Positions 8,085-16,712 are shown, counted from the stretch's first letter. The stretch: DNA of 64,000 nucleotides from Prevotella sp. HUN102 (GCF_000688375.1 NZ_JIAF01000004.1:2264890-2328889); one strand, 5' to 3'. The notes: generated from the sequence alone by a model not told the origin. Program-made: numbers and translations.

Positions 8085-9356
8085 ATGAGTACAACATTTA
8101 AGGCTGTGGTATATGCCCACCACAAAAAAGTAGATGGCACGTACAATGTAAAAATACGTGTTACGCACAACAGGCAACGCAGACACATTGCTACAAATAT
8201 ATTTGTAACCAAAGAGGAACTGACACGAGGGCTGAAAATAAAATCAGCCAAAGTAAATGATTTGCTAAAAAAGGAGATAACCCAATACCAAGAGATAACA
8301 GCTACTATCCCAACAGCAAAAGCAAGTTGCATGGGAGTGGCAGAGGTTGTGGAGTATATAAGCAATTACGAGCGGACACACTCTGTATTTAACCTTGACT
8401 TTATAGAGTTTGGCAGACAAGTTATTGATGAGTACATAAAGGCTGGGAGAATAGGTACAGCAAAGAGTTACGAGTGTACAATAAACGCATTAGTACGCTG
8501 GCTCAAAAGAGAACACTTGTATATAAATGAAATTACGGTGCAGTTCCTCACTGATTTCTATCTATGGATAAAAAACGATATGCCTGCACGCAAAGGAAGA
8601 AAAAAGGGAGAGCGTGCGCCCTCCTTGTATTTGGGTAACATACGGATATTACATAACAAGGCTAAGGATATATACAACGATGAAGATGCAGGAGTTATAC
8701 GCATACCTTTAAGCCCATTTAAGCGTTTCCACGTTCCACGCCAACCACTCACACGCAAAAGGAGTATAACAATAGAGCAATTACAAGCTATAATGCAAGT
8801 ACCCGATGGTAAAACAAAGGATAGTAGGGTTACGCTGGCAAGGGATATGTTTTTGCTCTCCTTTGGGCTTATAGGTATGAACAGTGTAGATTTGTACAAC
8901 TGCACACAAATAGAGGGCAACCGTATAATATACCAACGTACCAAGACACGCAACAGGAGAGCCGACCACGCAACTATCAGCGTAAAGGTTGAGCCTTGCG
9001 TAATGCCACTGCTGGAAAAATACAGAGACAAAACAGGCAAAAGGGTATTCAACTTTTATCAACGTTATTCTGATTCTCACACCTTTAATGCCAATATAAA
9101 TAAAGGGCTAAAAAAAATAGGTGCTATGCACGAGGTAAGCATAGCTGATTTAGAGTTTTACGCAGCAAGGCATACGTGGGCAACATTGGCAAGGAATAAA
9201 GCAGGGATAGATAAAGCTACCATACATGAGGCATTAAACCACGTGGACGAGCAAATGCGTATAACAGATATATACATAGATAGGGATTACGGTAAGCAAG
9301 ATGAAGCAAACCAAACATTGCTTGAACTTGTGTGTTTTACTCCTCCACTTTCTTAG
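8085..9356 (+). CDS. int: Tyrosine-type phage integrase
   Basis: 423 residues from the ATG at 8085; a start at 8061 would add eight residues. The N-terminus (about 1-90) looks like a Bacteroidetes arm-binding domain, then a SAM-like core-binding domain (about 115-210), then the catalytic domain. Visible catalytic residues are the R-H of ARHTW (R362), H386 in NHVD and the likely nucleophile Y397 in DIYID. The box I arginine is not evident: the segment reads FGLIGMNSVDLY. A missing box I arginine is known from the Bacteroides integrase IntDOT. The gene lies at the left attachment site and should catalyse integration into tRNA-Arg. Confidence 0.92.
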   Translation: MSTTFKAVVYAHHKKVDGTYNVKIRVTHNRQRRHIATNIFVTKEELTRGLKIKSAKVNDLLKKEITQYQEITATIPTAKASCMGVAEVVEYISNYERTHSVFNLDFIEFGRQVIDEYIKAGRIGTAKSYECTINALVRWLKREHLYINEITVQFLTDFYLWIKNDMPARKGRKKGERAPSLYLGNIRILHNKAKDIYNDEDAGVIRIPLSPFKRFHVPRQPLTRKRSITIEQLQAIMQVPDGKTKDSRVTLARDMFLLSFGLIGMNSVDLYNCTQIEGNRIIYQRTKTRNRRADHATISVKVEPCVMPLLEKYRDKTGKRVFNFYQRYSDSHTFNANINKGLKKIGAMHEVSIADLEFYAARHTWATLARNKAGIDKATIHEALNHVDEQMRITDIYIDRDYGKQDEANQTLLELVCFTPPLS

Positions 9357-9618
9357 CAGCCATCATACGTCCTTTCCCAGTAAGCAGCCACCTTGCACTT
9401 ACATTATATACCTCTACAAGAGGAACAAGCCAGTACAGCTTAAGCAGCTTGCGCTCTAATTCTTTTTCTTGAGCATAAAACAACCTCTTATCAATATCAT
9501 ACTGCCTGCAATAAGTTTGGCGACCTCTTATTACTTTGGTATCTAAAAGCACATTAAATGCCTCATAGAAACGCCTCTTTATCCCTGTAGAAATGTTTTC
9601 ACTCTTTTGTGTTGGCAT
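9337..9618 (-). CDS. Small regulator-like protein
   Basis: 93 residues, converging on int with a 20-bp overlap of the two 3' ends. The C-terminal segment VSARWLLTGKGRM resembles the region that follows the helix-turn-helix of many Bacteroidetes phage repressors (where it usually reads like xWLLTGxGxM). A clear helix-turn-helix is not obvious, though residues 30-60 are basic and helical. It may be a lysogeny or excision regulator. It overlaps the preceding 53-codon gene. Confidence 0.6.
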   Translation of the reverse strand: MPTQKSENISTGIKRRFYEAFNVLLDTKVIRGRQTYCRQYDIDKRLFYAQEKELERKLLKLYWLVPLVEVYNVSARWLLTGKGRMMAAKKVEE

Positions 9619-9760
9619 AATACAGGGATTTTTTTGCCTCTAATAGGCAGCTTTTAATACTTACAAGCTCTTCAACAGGCTTGCCATCTATAACAGCATT
9701 ATCAATAGCAATTTCAGCCTTTAATAATGCCTCATTTATATATTTTTCGATTATTCCCAT
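9599..9760 (-). CDS. Small helical protein upstream of the regulator-like gene
   Basis: 53 residues from ATG at 9760 to TGA at 9599 (begins MGIIEKYINEALLKAEIAID). Composition suggests two amphipathic helices. Its last 20 bp overlap the start of the next gene in another frame, which is typical of translational coupling and supports a real gene. Function unknown. Confidence 0.5.
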   Translation of the reverse strand: MGIIEKYINEALLKAEIAIDNAVIDGKPVEELVSIKSCLLEAKKSLYYANTKE

Positions 9761-9789
9761 ACTGTGCTAATACTTTGGTTTGAGAGGAA

Positions 9790-10263
9790 TTATACGGCAG
9801 CTCCTGTTTTTTCATTAAAAGTTGAACTAAAATCCTGTTGCAGCTGGCTTCTTAACGCCCCAATCTCTCTATTGAGTTTTTGTATCTCCAAATCTTTTTT
9901 ATACAACAACTCATCTTTTTCCCTAACAACGCTTGCTGGGTATAATTTACCCTCACTAATGAGTTTAAGGATTTCATTAGCCACAATTTCCGACCCCTCA
10001 AATACAACTTTTTTAGTCGTACCTTCTGCATCTTCCATATCCGCTTCAAACATAGCTCCATACCCAGTGGTTAGCCACGCTGCATTAAAGCCAAAAACCT
10101 TACTCCAATTAGCTGCTGTTCGTTTTCCAAAAGGTTTGCCATTTAGCAGCCTACCAACTACTTGCTGTGTTGAGCCAAGCATTTCAGCAGCCACTACTTG
10201 AGTAATACCTTTTTCCTTGAAGTAGTCCTTAATTTTTTTACCTACATTATCTGCCTGTGTCAT
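9790..10263 (-). CDS. XRE-family phage repressor (CI-like)
   Basis: 157 residues. An N-terminal helix-turn-helix (about 8-60, with TQVVAAEMLGSTQQVVGRLL) is followed by the family segment AAWLTTGYGAMF and a C-terminal coiled coil (about 115-145) likely used for oligomerisation. No LexA/CI-type Ser-Lys peptidase is visible, so induction by self-cleavage is not expected. It is divergent from the Cro-like gene, with palindromic sites in the shared 123-bp region. Confidence 0.82.
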   Translation of the reverse strand: MTQADNVGKKIKDYFKEKGITQVVAAEMLGSTQQVVGRLLNGKPFGKRTAANWSKVFGFNAAWLTTGYGAMFEADMEDAEGTTKKVVFEGSEIVANEILKLISEGKLYPASVVREKDELLYKKDLEIQKLNREIGALRSQLQQDFSSTFNEKTGAAV

Positions 10264-10290
10264 AGTTACTTATATAAAATCACTAAAATT

Positions 10291-10309
10291 TACGACAAAA
10301 AAAGTCGTA
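10291..10309. promoter_or_regulatory. Candidate repressor operator
   Basis: TACGAC-7 nt-GTCGTA is a perfect inverted repeat in the divergent region between the repressor and the Cro-like gene. A third TACGAC half-site occurs at 10324-10329, between the -33 and -7 boxes of the rightward promoter. CGCTTTGGCG at 10313-10320 is another small palindrome over the -33 box. Confidence 0.6.
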
Positions 10310-10315
10310 TTTCGC

Positions 10316-10347
10316 TTTGGCGATACGACCAAAAAGATTTATCTTTG
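10316..10347 (+). promoter_or_regulatory. Rightward early promoter
   Basis: TTTG at 10316-10319 and TATCTTTG at 10340-10347 are 20 bp apart and match the Bacteroidota consensus. It lies 39 bp before the Cro-like gene and would start the early operon. An operator half-site lies between the boxes, so repressor binding would block it. Confidence 0.75.
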
Positions 10348-10386
10348 CATCGTTATAACCAATTAACGGTACAAAAATAAGCAAAA

Positions 10387-10665
10387 ATGGGTGTATTAAC
10401 AAGTAAACAGAACGGATTTTGCAAAAAAATAACTGCTGGGGGCTATGCCAGTATTGCTTTTTCCGAGATTTATCACAGCTTGCCACGCCAAGCTAAAGCC
10501 CCCAAACAGGCATTCGTTGAGGATATAGCAGCCTTATGCTGTTGTAGCCAACAAACAGTTAGAATGTGGATACAAGGTGTTCAACGCCCCGATGCCTTAA
10601 AGCAAAAAATAATTAGCGAACATTTAGGGGTTGATACTGACATTTTATTCCCACAGAAAGTATGA
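10387..10665 (+). CDS. Cro-like DNA-binding protein
   Basis: 92 residues. A helix-turn-helix is visible at about 45-75 (FVEDIAALCCCSQQTVRMWI). It is the first gene of the rightward early operon, opposite the repressor, the usual place of Cro or a CII-like activator. Its stop overlaps the next start by 4 bp (ATGA). Confidence 0.7.
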   Translation: MGVLTSKQNGFCKKITAGGYASIAFSEIYHSLPRQAKAPKQAFVEDIAALCCCSQQTVRMWIQGVQRPDALKQKIISEHLGVDTDILFPQKV

Positions 10666-11213
10666 AGCCAGTAGAGTTTTATATTACTCCAGAGGGTGAT
10701 ATTACTCTTAGGGAGGTAGGCAAGGCAGAGAGGCTATTAACAGAAAAAGATACAGATATTATACAGCCCCTCCTCTATACACTCCGAGAGTATTACCCAG
10801 CAGCTTACAGTTGCTTAATGGATATATACAGTAAGAGCGTAGATAACAAGCCTTATCGTGATTTCCTTGCTGCACGTAGGTTTATAAAATGCAACTTTGG
10901 AGTATTTGATAACACCATAGACATTGATGCAGAATGGTATTTTAATTTTGAGTTTGTAAGTTGCCCTATGCGTGGAGAATGCAAATTTGACCATATACTT
11001 TGCCAGCCAAAATTTAACAGTTCACTAAGTGAGCGACAACTGGAGGTAATGCGTATGTGTTATGATGGGCGAAAAGATGATGAGATTGCAGAGGCACTGT
11101 TTATCAGCATTAACACGGTTGCAAACCATAGAAAGGCTGCATTCTTAAAACTGGGTGTGCATAGTATGGGGGAGTTTAACAAATACGCGAACGACAATAA
11201 ATTATTTGGATAG
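10662..11213 (+). CDS. LuxR-type helix-turn-helix regulator
   Basis: 183 residues. The C-terminal domain (about 128-178) contains LSERQLEVMRMCYDG and a helix-turn-helix with FISINTVANHR, the LuxR/GerE-type signature. The N-terminal domain (1-120) is not recognised; it is acidic and has no receiver motifs. Overlap with the previous gene indicates co-translation. It is probably an early transcription regulator of the phage. Confidence 0.75.
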   Translation: MKPVEFYITPEGDITLREVGKAERLLTEKDTDIIQPLLYTLREYYPAAYSCLMDIYSKSVDNKPYRDFLAARRFIKCNFGVFDNTIDIDAEWYFNFEFVSCPMRGECKFDHILCQPKFNSSLSERQLEVMRMCYDGRKDDEIAEALFISINTVANHRKAAFLKLGVHSMGEFNKYANDNKLFG

Positions 11214-11214
11214 T

Positions 11215-11424
11215 ATGGAAAGAGAGCTTACAGGAAAAGAAACTGCTAAATGTATGGCAGGAATGGTAATTATGTTTCTACTTACCTGCATAAAAGATGA
11301 CGATTACAGTATGGTTGCCTTTATTAGATTACTTATAGCAATTATACTGGGGGTAGTAGTAGTTGCATACCAATATAGATGTATGCACTCTCCATTAGAA
11401 AAGGAGGAAGAGAATGGAAAATGA
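11215..11424 (+). CDS. Small membrane protein
   Basis: 69 residues from the ATG at 11215 (MERELTGKET). Two hydrophobic segments lie at about 15-28 and 40-55. It overlaps the next gene by 11 bp. Function unknown. Confidence 0.6.
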   Translation: MERELTGKETAKCMAGMVIMFLLTCIKDDDYSMVAFIRLLIAIILGVVVVAYQYRCMHSPLEKEEENGK

Positions 11425-11746
11425 AGCATATAAAATACGCTCTTTTTTAGAGAGTGTTGCAGAGTGTGGAGCAGCGCAAGCTATAAAACAACTTGAACCT
11501 GCAAGCGATAAACTTACACAGCGTAAAGCGTATGAGTTTTTCCGAAAAAGAGATACCCAGCACGGTGGGGAATTTACACACGGTGAAGCATGGGTAAAGA
11601 GAATGGTACAAGAGGGTAAGCTACACCCTGTAAGAGAGGGGAAAAGTACAAATAGCCCACTCTATTACAGCAAAACAGAGATGTTACAAGTGCTGGCAAC
11701 AGAAGAAGCCGTAAGGCAAGATATTTTCAAAGACACATTACTTTAA
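11414..11746 (+). CDS. Conserved-looking early phage protein
   Basis: 110 residues, soluble, basic in the middle. The segment from about 65 to 95 (WVKRMVQEGKLHPVREG) resembles a winged-helix turn. No family recognised. It lies 10 bp upstream of the SMC-like ATPase gene and so may belong to the recombination module. Confidence 0.55.
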   Translation: MENEAYKIRSFLESVAECGAAQAIKQLEPASDKLTQRKAYEFFRKRDTQHGGEFTHGEAWVKRMVQEGKLHPVREGKSTNSPLYYSKTEMLQVLATEEAVRQDIFKDTLL

Positions 11747-11756
11747 TTTTTACAAT

Positions 11757-13748
11757 ATGGTTATACAAATTCAAATGCTCACTATGCGCAATTTTAAGGG
11801 TGTGCTGGGAGAGAGAAAGATTGAGTTTAGCCCAACAGTAACACAAGTGCTGGGAGCTAACAAAACTGGCAAGACCACAATAGCCGATGCTTTCCGCTGG
11901 TGTTTGTTTGGCAAAAACAGCGAGGGTAAAAGCGAGTTTGGAATTAAGACCAAAGATGAAAAAGGCAACGTATTACCCGAATTATCGCACGAGGTTGAGG
12001 TCGCTTTGTTTGTTGATGGTAAAGAGGTTGTACTCAAACGTGTGTACGTTGAAAAGTGGACTAAACCACGCCAACAAGAGGAGCGAAAGCTAACAGGACA
12101 CACCACTAACTACTTTGTTAATGGCGATAAGTACACAGAGAAAGACTACAAAGCATACATTGATAGCATCTGTACTGAAAGCCTATTTGTGTGCATTACT
12201 AACCCTAATTATTTTACGAGCTTACCCGATGATAAACAGCGTGCCTTGCTAACAAAAATGGTTGGAGAGGTTAGTTTGGAGAGCATTGCTGATGGCAACG
12301 AGGCTTTTACTCAATTACTGAAAGAAATTGATGGAGAAGAACTCGTTACGTTTTTGCAGCATCTTAGCTACAAGAGAAAAGAGGTTAAGGAGGAACTTGA
12401 TAGAATACCCGTACGCATTAGCGAGCAGAGAAACGAAATTGCAGCACTCACCGATGAGGGTTGTAACTGGGTGGAGCTGGAGAAAGATATAGCCAGCACT
12501 GAACAAGCTATTGAACGCATAGATGAGGAGATTGCAGACCGCAGCAAGGTTATTGATAGCGAGTATAACACACGCAGGAATGAGCGCAAAGCAGTAAATG
12601 ATTTGAGAGAAAAGGCAGATACCATTGAGTTTAAGCACCGTAAAGATTTCAATGCAGAAACAAATGAACGCCAAAATACAATTAGCAATTTAGAAAGCAA
12701 GTTGCGTAACCTCCACAACCAAATTGAACAGGAAAAGGATTGCAAAGAAAAAGCGCAAGCCCAGTTAAAGGCTATTGAGAGTGAAACAGAGAATTTTAGA
12801 AACCGTTGGCAAGAGCTGGATAACTCTTACTTTGTAGCTAATGAAGATGAGTTTGTTTGCCCTACCTGCTTGCGCAGATATGAGCAAGGAAAGGTAGATG
12901 TAATGTTAGCCGATATGGAGCGAGCATTTAACATTAAAAAAGCAAGCAAATTAGAGGCAATGGAGCAAGAGGCTGCTGGTATCAAACAACGCACAAAAAA
13001 GTTCAATGAAAGAATAGAGGAGGCTGATGCAAAGCAGATGGAGCTTCAGCAGAGCGAAAATGAGCTTAGACGGGAACTTGAAAAAGCAAAAGCTGTTACA
13101 GTGCTGACAGCAGCCGAACGCATAGAAAAAGATGCAGAGTTAAAGGCTTTGCGTGAAGAGGTAGAGGCACGCACACAGGAGTTAAACAAGCCCGATACTG
13201 ATGCTGCACAGGAAGCCTCTAAAATGAGTGAGAGCCTTAAAAAAGACAAAGAGGAATTGCGCAAAAAACGTGATGCCTTGCGTGATAAGCTCAACATACG
13301 AACGATAATTGCCAACAAACACAAGCGCATTGCAGAGCTTGAGGGGCAAGAAAATAAACTCAATGAGCAACTTGCAGAGCTGGAACGCCAAGAGTACACA
13401 GCAGAGGAATTGGTAAAAGCTAACATTGAGGTATTGGAACAGCGTGTGAACTCATTGTTTAGTTTTGTACAATTCACGATGTTTGACCACCGCCTAAATG
13501 GAGCATTGAAACCTATGTGCGAATGCACAGTTAAAGGTGTACCTTATAGCGATTTGAACAATGCAGACCGCATTAACGCTGGTATTGATATTATCAATGC
13601 TATATGCAATTTTAACAATGTGTATGCTCCTTGCTTTATAGATAACGCAGAAAGCATTAACGATGTTATGCCAATGCAAAGCCAGTGCATACAACTAATT
13701 GTGAGCCGTGATAAACAACTGGTAACAATACATAATAATAACGATTAA
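11757..13748 (+). CDS. SMC/SbcC-like AAA ATPase with zinc hook
   Basis: 663 residues. Walker A is GANKTGKT (33-40). Long coiled coils (about 180-360 and 385-560) flank a CPTC motif (C368, C371), as in the Rad50/SbcC zinc hook. A Walker B-like CFIDNAES (D629) ends the head domain. It likely forms a DNA-bridging ATPase that handles DNA ends. The next gene is recT and the third an MBL-fold protein, so the three probably form the phage recombination system. Confidence 0.82.
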   Translation: MVIQIQMLTMRNFKGVLGERKIEFSPTVTQVLGANKTGKTTIADAFRWCLFGKNSEGKSEFGIKTKDEKGNVLPELSHEVEVALFVDGKEVVLKRVYVEKWTKPRQQEERKLTGHTTNYFVNGDKYTEKDYKAYIDSICTESLFVCITNPNYFTSLPDDKQRALLTKMVGEVSLESIADGNEAFTQLLKEIDGEELVTFLQHLSYKRKEVKEELDRIPVRISEQRNEIAALTDEGCNWVELEKDIASTEQAIERIDEEIADRSKVIDSEYNTRRNERKAVNDLREKADTIEFKHRKDFNAETNERQNTISNLESKLRNLHNQIEQEKDCKEKAQAQLKAIESETENFRNRWQELDNSYFVANEDEFVCPTCLRRYEQGKVDVMLADMERAFNIKKASKLEAMEQEAAGIKQRTKKFNERIEEADAKQMELQQSENELRRELEKAKAVTVLTAAERIEKDAELKALREEVEARTQELNKPDTDAAQEASKMSESLKKDKEELRKKRDALRDKLNIRTIIANKHKRIAELEGQENKLNEQLAELERQEYTAEELVKANIEVLEQRVNSLFSFVQFTMFDHRLNGALKPMCECTVKGVPYSDLNNADRINAGIDIINAICNFNNVYAPCFIDNAESINDVMPMQSQCIQLIVSRDKQLVTIHNNND

Positions 13749-13758
13749 AAATAGAGTT

Positions 13759-14700
13759 ATGACACAGAGTAAAGAACAGGCTGTACAGCAGCCAACACAA
13801 GTGGCTGTATCAAGCAATGCAGTAGCACTTAAACGTTTCCAAGAGGAAACTGCAAACAACGTACTTGACAGAGTAAACGCTATGCAGGAGACAGGCGAAT
13901 TGGTTTTACCACAAAATTACCATGCTGGTAATGCTGTTCGCTTAGCATGGTTGTACTTGCAAACAGTAAAGGATAGGAACGACCGCCCAGCAGTTGATGT
14001 TTGCACCAAAGAGAGTATTTGTAACTGCTTTCTTGAAATGATAATAAAGGGTTTAAGCGTGGCAAAAAAGCAATGCTACTTTATCGTAACTGGCAACCAG
14101 CTCTCTTTTTGGGAGGATTACAGAGGCAAGTTTATGCGCGCAAAACGTGATACAGAGATTGCTACGGTAAATGCACAGGTTGTGTATGAGGGTGATGAGT
14201 TTGTGTACACCGTTGATGAAAACGGCTTATACCAACTGGTTAAACACACAACTAAAATGGAAAATATCAACATTGACAAGATTACAGGTGCTTATGCTGT
14301 GGTTATCAACAAAGATGGTAGCAAGCATTTGGAAATTATGACAATGGCTATGATACGTAACTCGTGGCAACAAGGAGCAGCAAGAGGTAACAGTGGTGCG
14401 CACACCAAGTTTACTGACCAAATGTGCAAGAAAACTGTTATCAGCCGTGCTTGCAAGGTAGCTTTAGGTAGCGCAGAAGATGAGGAGTTAGCACCCGATG
14501 CAGCTGCAAGTGAGCGAACATTAGCCAACACAAGCTCAACAAAGACCATTGAGCCAACTGTTGAGCCAGCAGAGTACGTTGAACTCCCCAGCGGTGAAAA
14601 GGTACAATCCGATACGGGAGAGGTCGCCAAGGCACAAGATATGCCAGCAGCAGAGAGTGTAGAGGCAGAGGCTCAACCTGCAAAAAAATGCCCACTCTAA
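13759..14700 (+). CDS. recT: RecT-family single-strand annealing protein
   Basis: 313 residues. The core at about 60-245 contains segments typical of RecT: the SICNCFLEMIIKGLSV helix, YFIVTGNQLSFWEDYRG, IDKITGAYAVV and FTDQMCKKTVISRA. RecT proteins anneal complementary single strands during phage recombination and replication. The tail (250-313) is rich in Ala, Glu and Pro and ends KKCPL; it may bind SSB or other partners. No RecE exonuclease is seen, though the neighbouring SMC-like ATPase or MBL protein may do end processing. Confidence 0.85.
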   Translation: MTQSKEQAVQQPTQVAVSSNAVALKRFQEETANNVLDRVNAMQETGELVLPQNYHAGNAVRLAWLYLQTVKDRNDRPAVDVCTKESICNCFLEMIIKGLSVAKKQCYFIVTGNQLSFWEDYRGKFMRAKRDTEIATVNAQVVYEGDEFVYTVDENGLYQLVKHTTKMENINIDKITGAYAVVINKDGSKHLEIMTMAMIRNSWQQGAARGNSGAHTKFTDQMCKKTVISRACKVALGSAEDEELAPDAAASERTLANTSSTKTIEPTVEPAEYVELPSGEKVQSDTGEVAKAQDMPAAESVEAEAQPAKKCPL

Positions 14701-14712
14701 AAAGAATATGCA

Positions 14713-15444
14713 ATGCAATTAAAAGTGTTAGGCAGTTCATCAAAGGGAAACGGCTATGTGCTTGATGGTAATAATGAGGCACTGGTTATAGAGGCTGGTG
14801 TAAAGCTCATTGAGGCTAAAAAGGCAATAGATTTCAAGCTCTCAAAACTGGTGGGCTGCCTATGTACCCACCAGCATAACGACCACGCAGGTTATGCCTC
14901 CGAGTATGCCAAAGCTGGTGTTAGGGTGTTAGCACTGGAGGAGGTTCTGAAAGCAAAAGGAATAACAAGAAATTGCCAGCGTATAGAACTGGGCAAAGGC
15001 TATAAAATGGGAGGCTTTAAGATTCTACCTTTTGAGGTTATGCACGATGTTCCTTGTGTTGGTTTTGTTATAGAGCATAGCGAGTGTGGTAAGATAGTGT
15101 TTTTAACCGATACATACGCCTGCCAATACAGATTTGCAAACGTAAACCACTATTTGATAGAGGCTAACTATGCAGATGATATTTTAATAGAAAATATACT
15201 TGCTGGTAGAGTACCACAGGCAATGCGTAACAGACTACTAACAAGTCATTTTGAGTTGAGTAACACTATTGCTATGCTTAAAAGCAGCGACTTGCATAGT
15301 GTGCGAAATATTGTACTCATACACCTTAGCGATGGCAACAGTGATGAGAGGCGATTTGTTGCAGAATGCAAGGCAGTATTAGGCAAGAAAGTAGTTGCAG
15401 CAAATGCTGGGCTTGTGTTGGATATAGACACCATACCGCTATGA
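14713..15444 (+). CDS. MBL-fold metallohydrolase
   Basis: 243 residues. The metal motif HxHxDH is THQHNDHAG (H53, H55, D57, H58), followed by further ligands MHDVP and TDTYA. The fold resembles YycJ/WalJ-type beta-lactamase-fold nucleases; the length is normal. Position after recT suggests an exonuclease or endonuclease role in recombination, but the substrate is not shown by the sequence. The stop overlaps the next start (ATGA). Confidence 0.78.
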   Translation: MQLKVLGSSSKGNGYVLDGNNEALVIEAGVKLIEAKKAIDFKLSKLVGCLCTHQHNDHAGYASEYAKAGVRVLALEEVLKAKGITRNCQRIELGKGYKMGGFKILPFEVMHDVPCVGFVIEHSECGKIVFLTDTYACQYRFANVNHYLIEANYADDILIENILAGRVPQAMRNRLLTSHFELSNTIAMLKSSDLHSVRNIVLIHLSDGNSDERRFVAECKAVLGKKVVAANAGLVLDIDTIPL

Positions 15445-15623
15445 GATACATAAAAGAGAGTAATGCAAAACTTATAGAGGAGGTGCTGGAGGTTCGCATA
15501 AGCCAACTTAAAGAGCTACCAGCTCCAAGCCTACGGTTGCAAAACAAAATAAGGCTGTTGAAAATTGCATTAAAAGAATTACAAACAAAGAAAATAGTAA
15601 AAAATGGAAGAGTTAAGAATTAA
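15441..15623 (+). CDS. Small helical early protein
   Basis: 60 residues from the ATG at 15441 (MRYIKESNAK). Predicted to be mostly helical and basic. It overlaps the MBL gene by 4 bp and the next gene by 20 bp, so it sits inside a tightly packed operon. Function unknown. Confidence 0.55.
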   Translation: MRYIKESNAKLIEEVLEVRISQLKELPAPSLRLQNKIRLLKIALKELQTKKIVKNGRVKN

Positions 15624-16188
15624 CAAAGAAAATGTTATTGCCTGCTACAACAAAAGCAGTGAGGAAACAAAAGAAACTTTGATGCACCTTTTCGGTGAAG
15701 ATGTTTTTAAGTTTGATTTCCGTAGTATTAAAACCTACAAAGATGCCTGCAAGCATTTAGGACTTGATGGTAGTAAGGAGGTGTTTAATATAGATGATTG
15801 CAACTCCTTTAATAAGAAAGCAATGCAACAGGCAGATGCAGTGTACAGGCTCATAACCATTTGCGATGCTATAAACAACGGACAAAAGTATGATAAAAAC
15901 GGTACAACATGGTTTCCTGTATATTATTTCTACACCAAAGGAGAGATAGAGGAAATGGGAGAGACAAAACGCAAAGAAAAAGGTATTAAACTCCTCTCCT
16001 CTGCTTTTGCGTACTTTTCGGAGGTTGCGGGTGTTCGCTGTGCGCTTGCGGATAATCGAGGTGCGTTTACGTTTGCGATTTGGGGTTTCCCCTTGTGCCT
16101 AACAAGCGAGGAAAAAGCTCTATATGTAGCAGAGCAATTCGAGAGTTTGATTTTTAGATGTTATGGAATAGAAGTTAATGAGGATTAA
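15604..16188 (+). CDS. Early phage protein with a remote DGR variable repeat
   Basis: 194 residues. The N-terminal part (1-110) is a helical domain containing SIKTYKDACKHLGLD and AVYRLITICDAINNG. From memory it resembles a protein family frequent in Bacteroidota genomes and phages whose C-terminus ends like LCxxSxExAxYxxxQFxxL; I have no database check. Residues 129-166 are the variable repeat VR2, homologous to the template at 54649-54759. They are followed by a constant tail (SEEKALYVAEQFESL). The varied side chains are F, Y, F, V, L, D, N, F, F and I where the template would encode Asn. No signal peptide is visible, so the protein looks cytosolic. It lies in the early recombination operon, about 38.5 kb from the reverse transcriptase. 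Confidence 0.85.
   Translation: MEELRINKENVIACYNKSSEETKETLMHLFGEDVFKFDFRSIKTYKDACKHLGLDGSKEVFNIDDCNSFNKKAMQQADAVYRLITICDAINNGQKYDKNGTTWFPVYYFYTKGEIEEMGETKRKEKGIKLLSSAFAYFSEVAGVRCALADNRGAFTFAIWGFPLCLTSEEKALYVAEQFESLIFRCYGIEVNED
15989..16099 (+). repeat. DGR variable repeat 2 (VR2), remote
   Basis: 111 bp, the same length as TR (54649-54759). Within the ten AAY codons of TR, VR2 differs at 15 positions, every one an adenine in TR. Non-adenine positions are unchanged. Near the 3' end TR reads CCTTATACC while VR2 reads CCTTGTGCC, like VR1. That segment is probably the initiation-of-mutagenic-homing site. Confidence 0.92.
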
Positions 16189-16190
16189 GT

Positions 16191-16646
16191 ATGAATAGCT
16201 GGTTTGAATGCAAAGTGCGTTATGAGAAAACGCAAGAAAATGGTACAGTAAAGAAAGTTACAGAGCCATATTTGGTAGATGCTTTGAGCTTTACAGAAGC
16301 TGAAACACGCATTACCAAAGAGATTACACCGTATATGGCAGGGGAGTTTGAGGTAAGCGATATTAAACGTGTACGCTACTCCGAGATATTTGAAAGCACC
16401 GAAGAAACAGCAGATAAATGGTTTGAGTGTAAATTGGAGTTTATTACGCTTGATGAGCGTAGTGGCAATGAGAAGCGAAGTAATAGCCGTGTACTCGTGC
16501 AAGCAGCCAATTTGCGTGATGCTATGAAAAAGCTGGAGGCTGGCATGAGTACAACTATGGTTGATTATAATGCTCTCTCCATAAAAGAAACAGCACTAAT
16601 GGATGTTTACAAATTTCAAGCCGACACAGGCGTTGAAAATTCTTAA
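16191..16646 (+). CDS. DUF4494-type phage protein
   Basis: 151 residues. The N-terminus WFECKVRYEKTQENGTVKK with EPYLVDALSFTEAE matches the DUF4494 family that I know from Bacteroidota phages and mobile elements. A second WFECKLEF at about 73-80 suggests an internal repeat of the beta-rich unit. Molecular role unknown. It lies 2 bp after the VR2 gene. Confidence 0.75.
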   Translation: MNSWFECKVRYEKTQENGTVKKVTEPYLVDALSFTEAETRITKEITPYMAGEFEVSDIKRVRYSEIFESTEETADKWFECKLEFITLDERSGNEKRSNSRVLVQAANLRDAMKKLEAGMSTTMVDYNALSIKETALMDVYKFQADTGVENS

Positions 16647-16712
16647 TCAATAACACGTACCTCTGTTGCATAGAAAATGCGACAGAGGGCGTGAAAAACG
16701 GCAAAAACAGCA

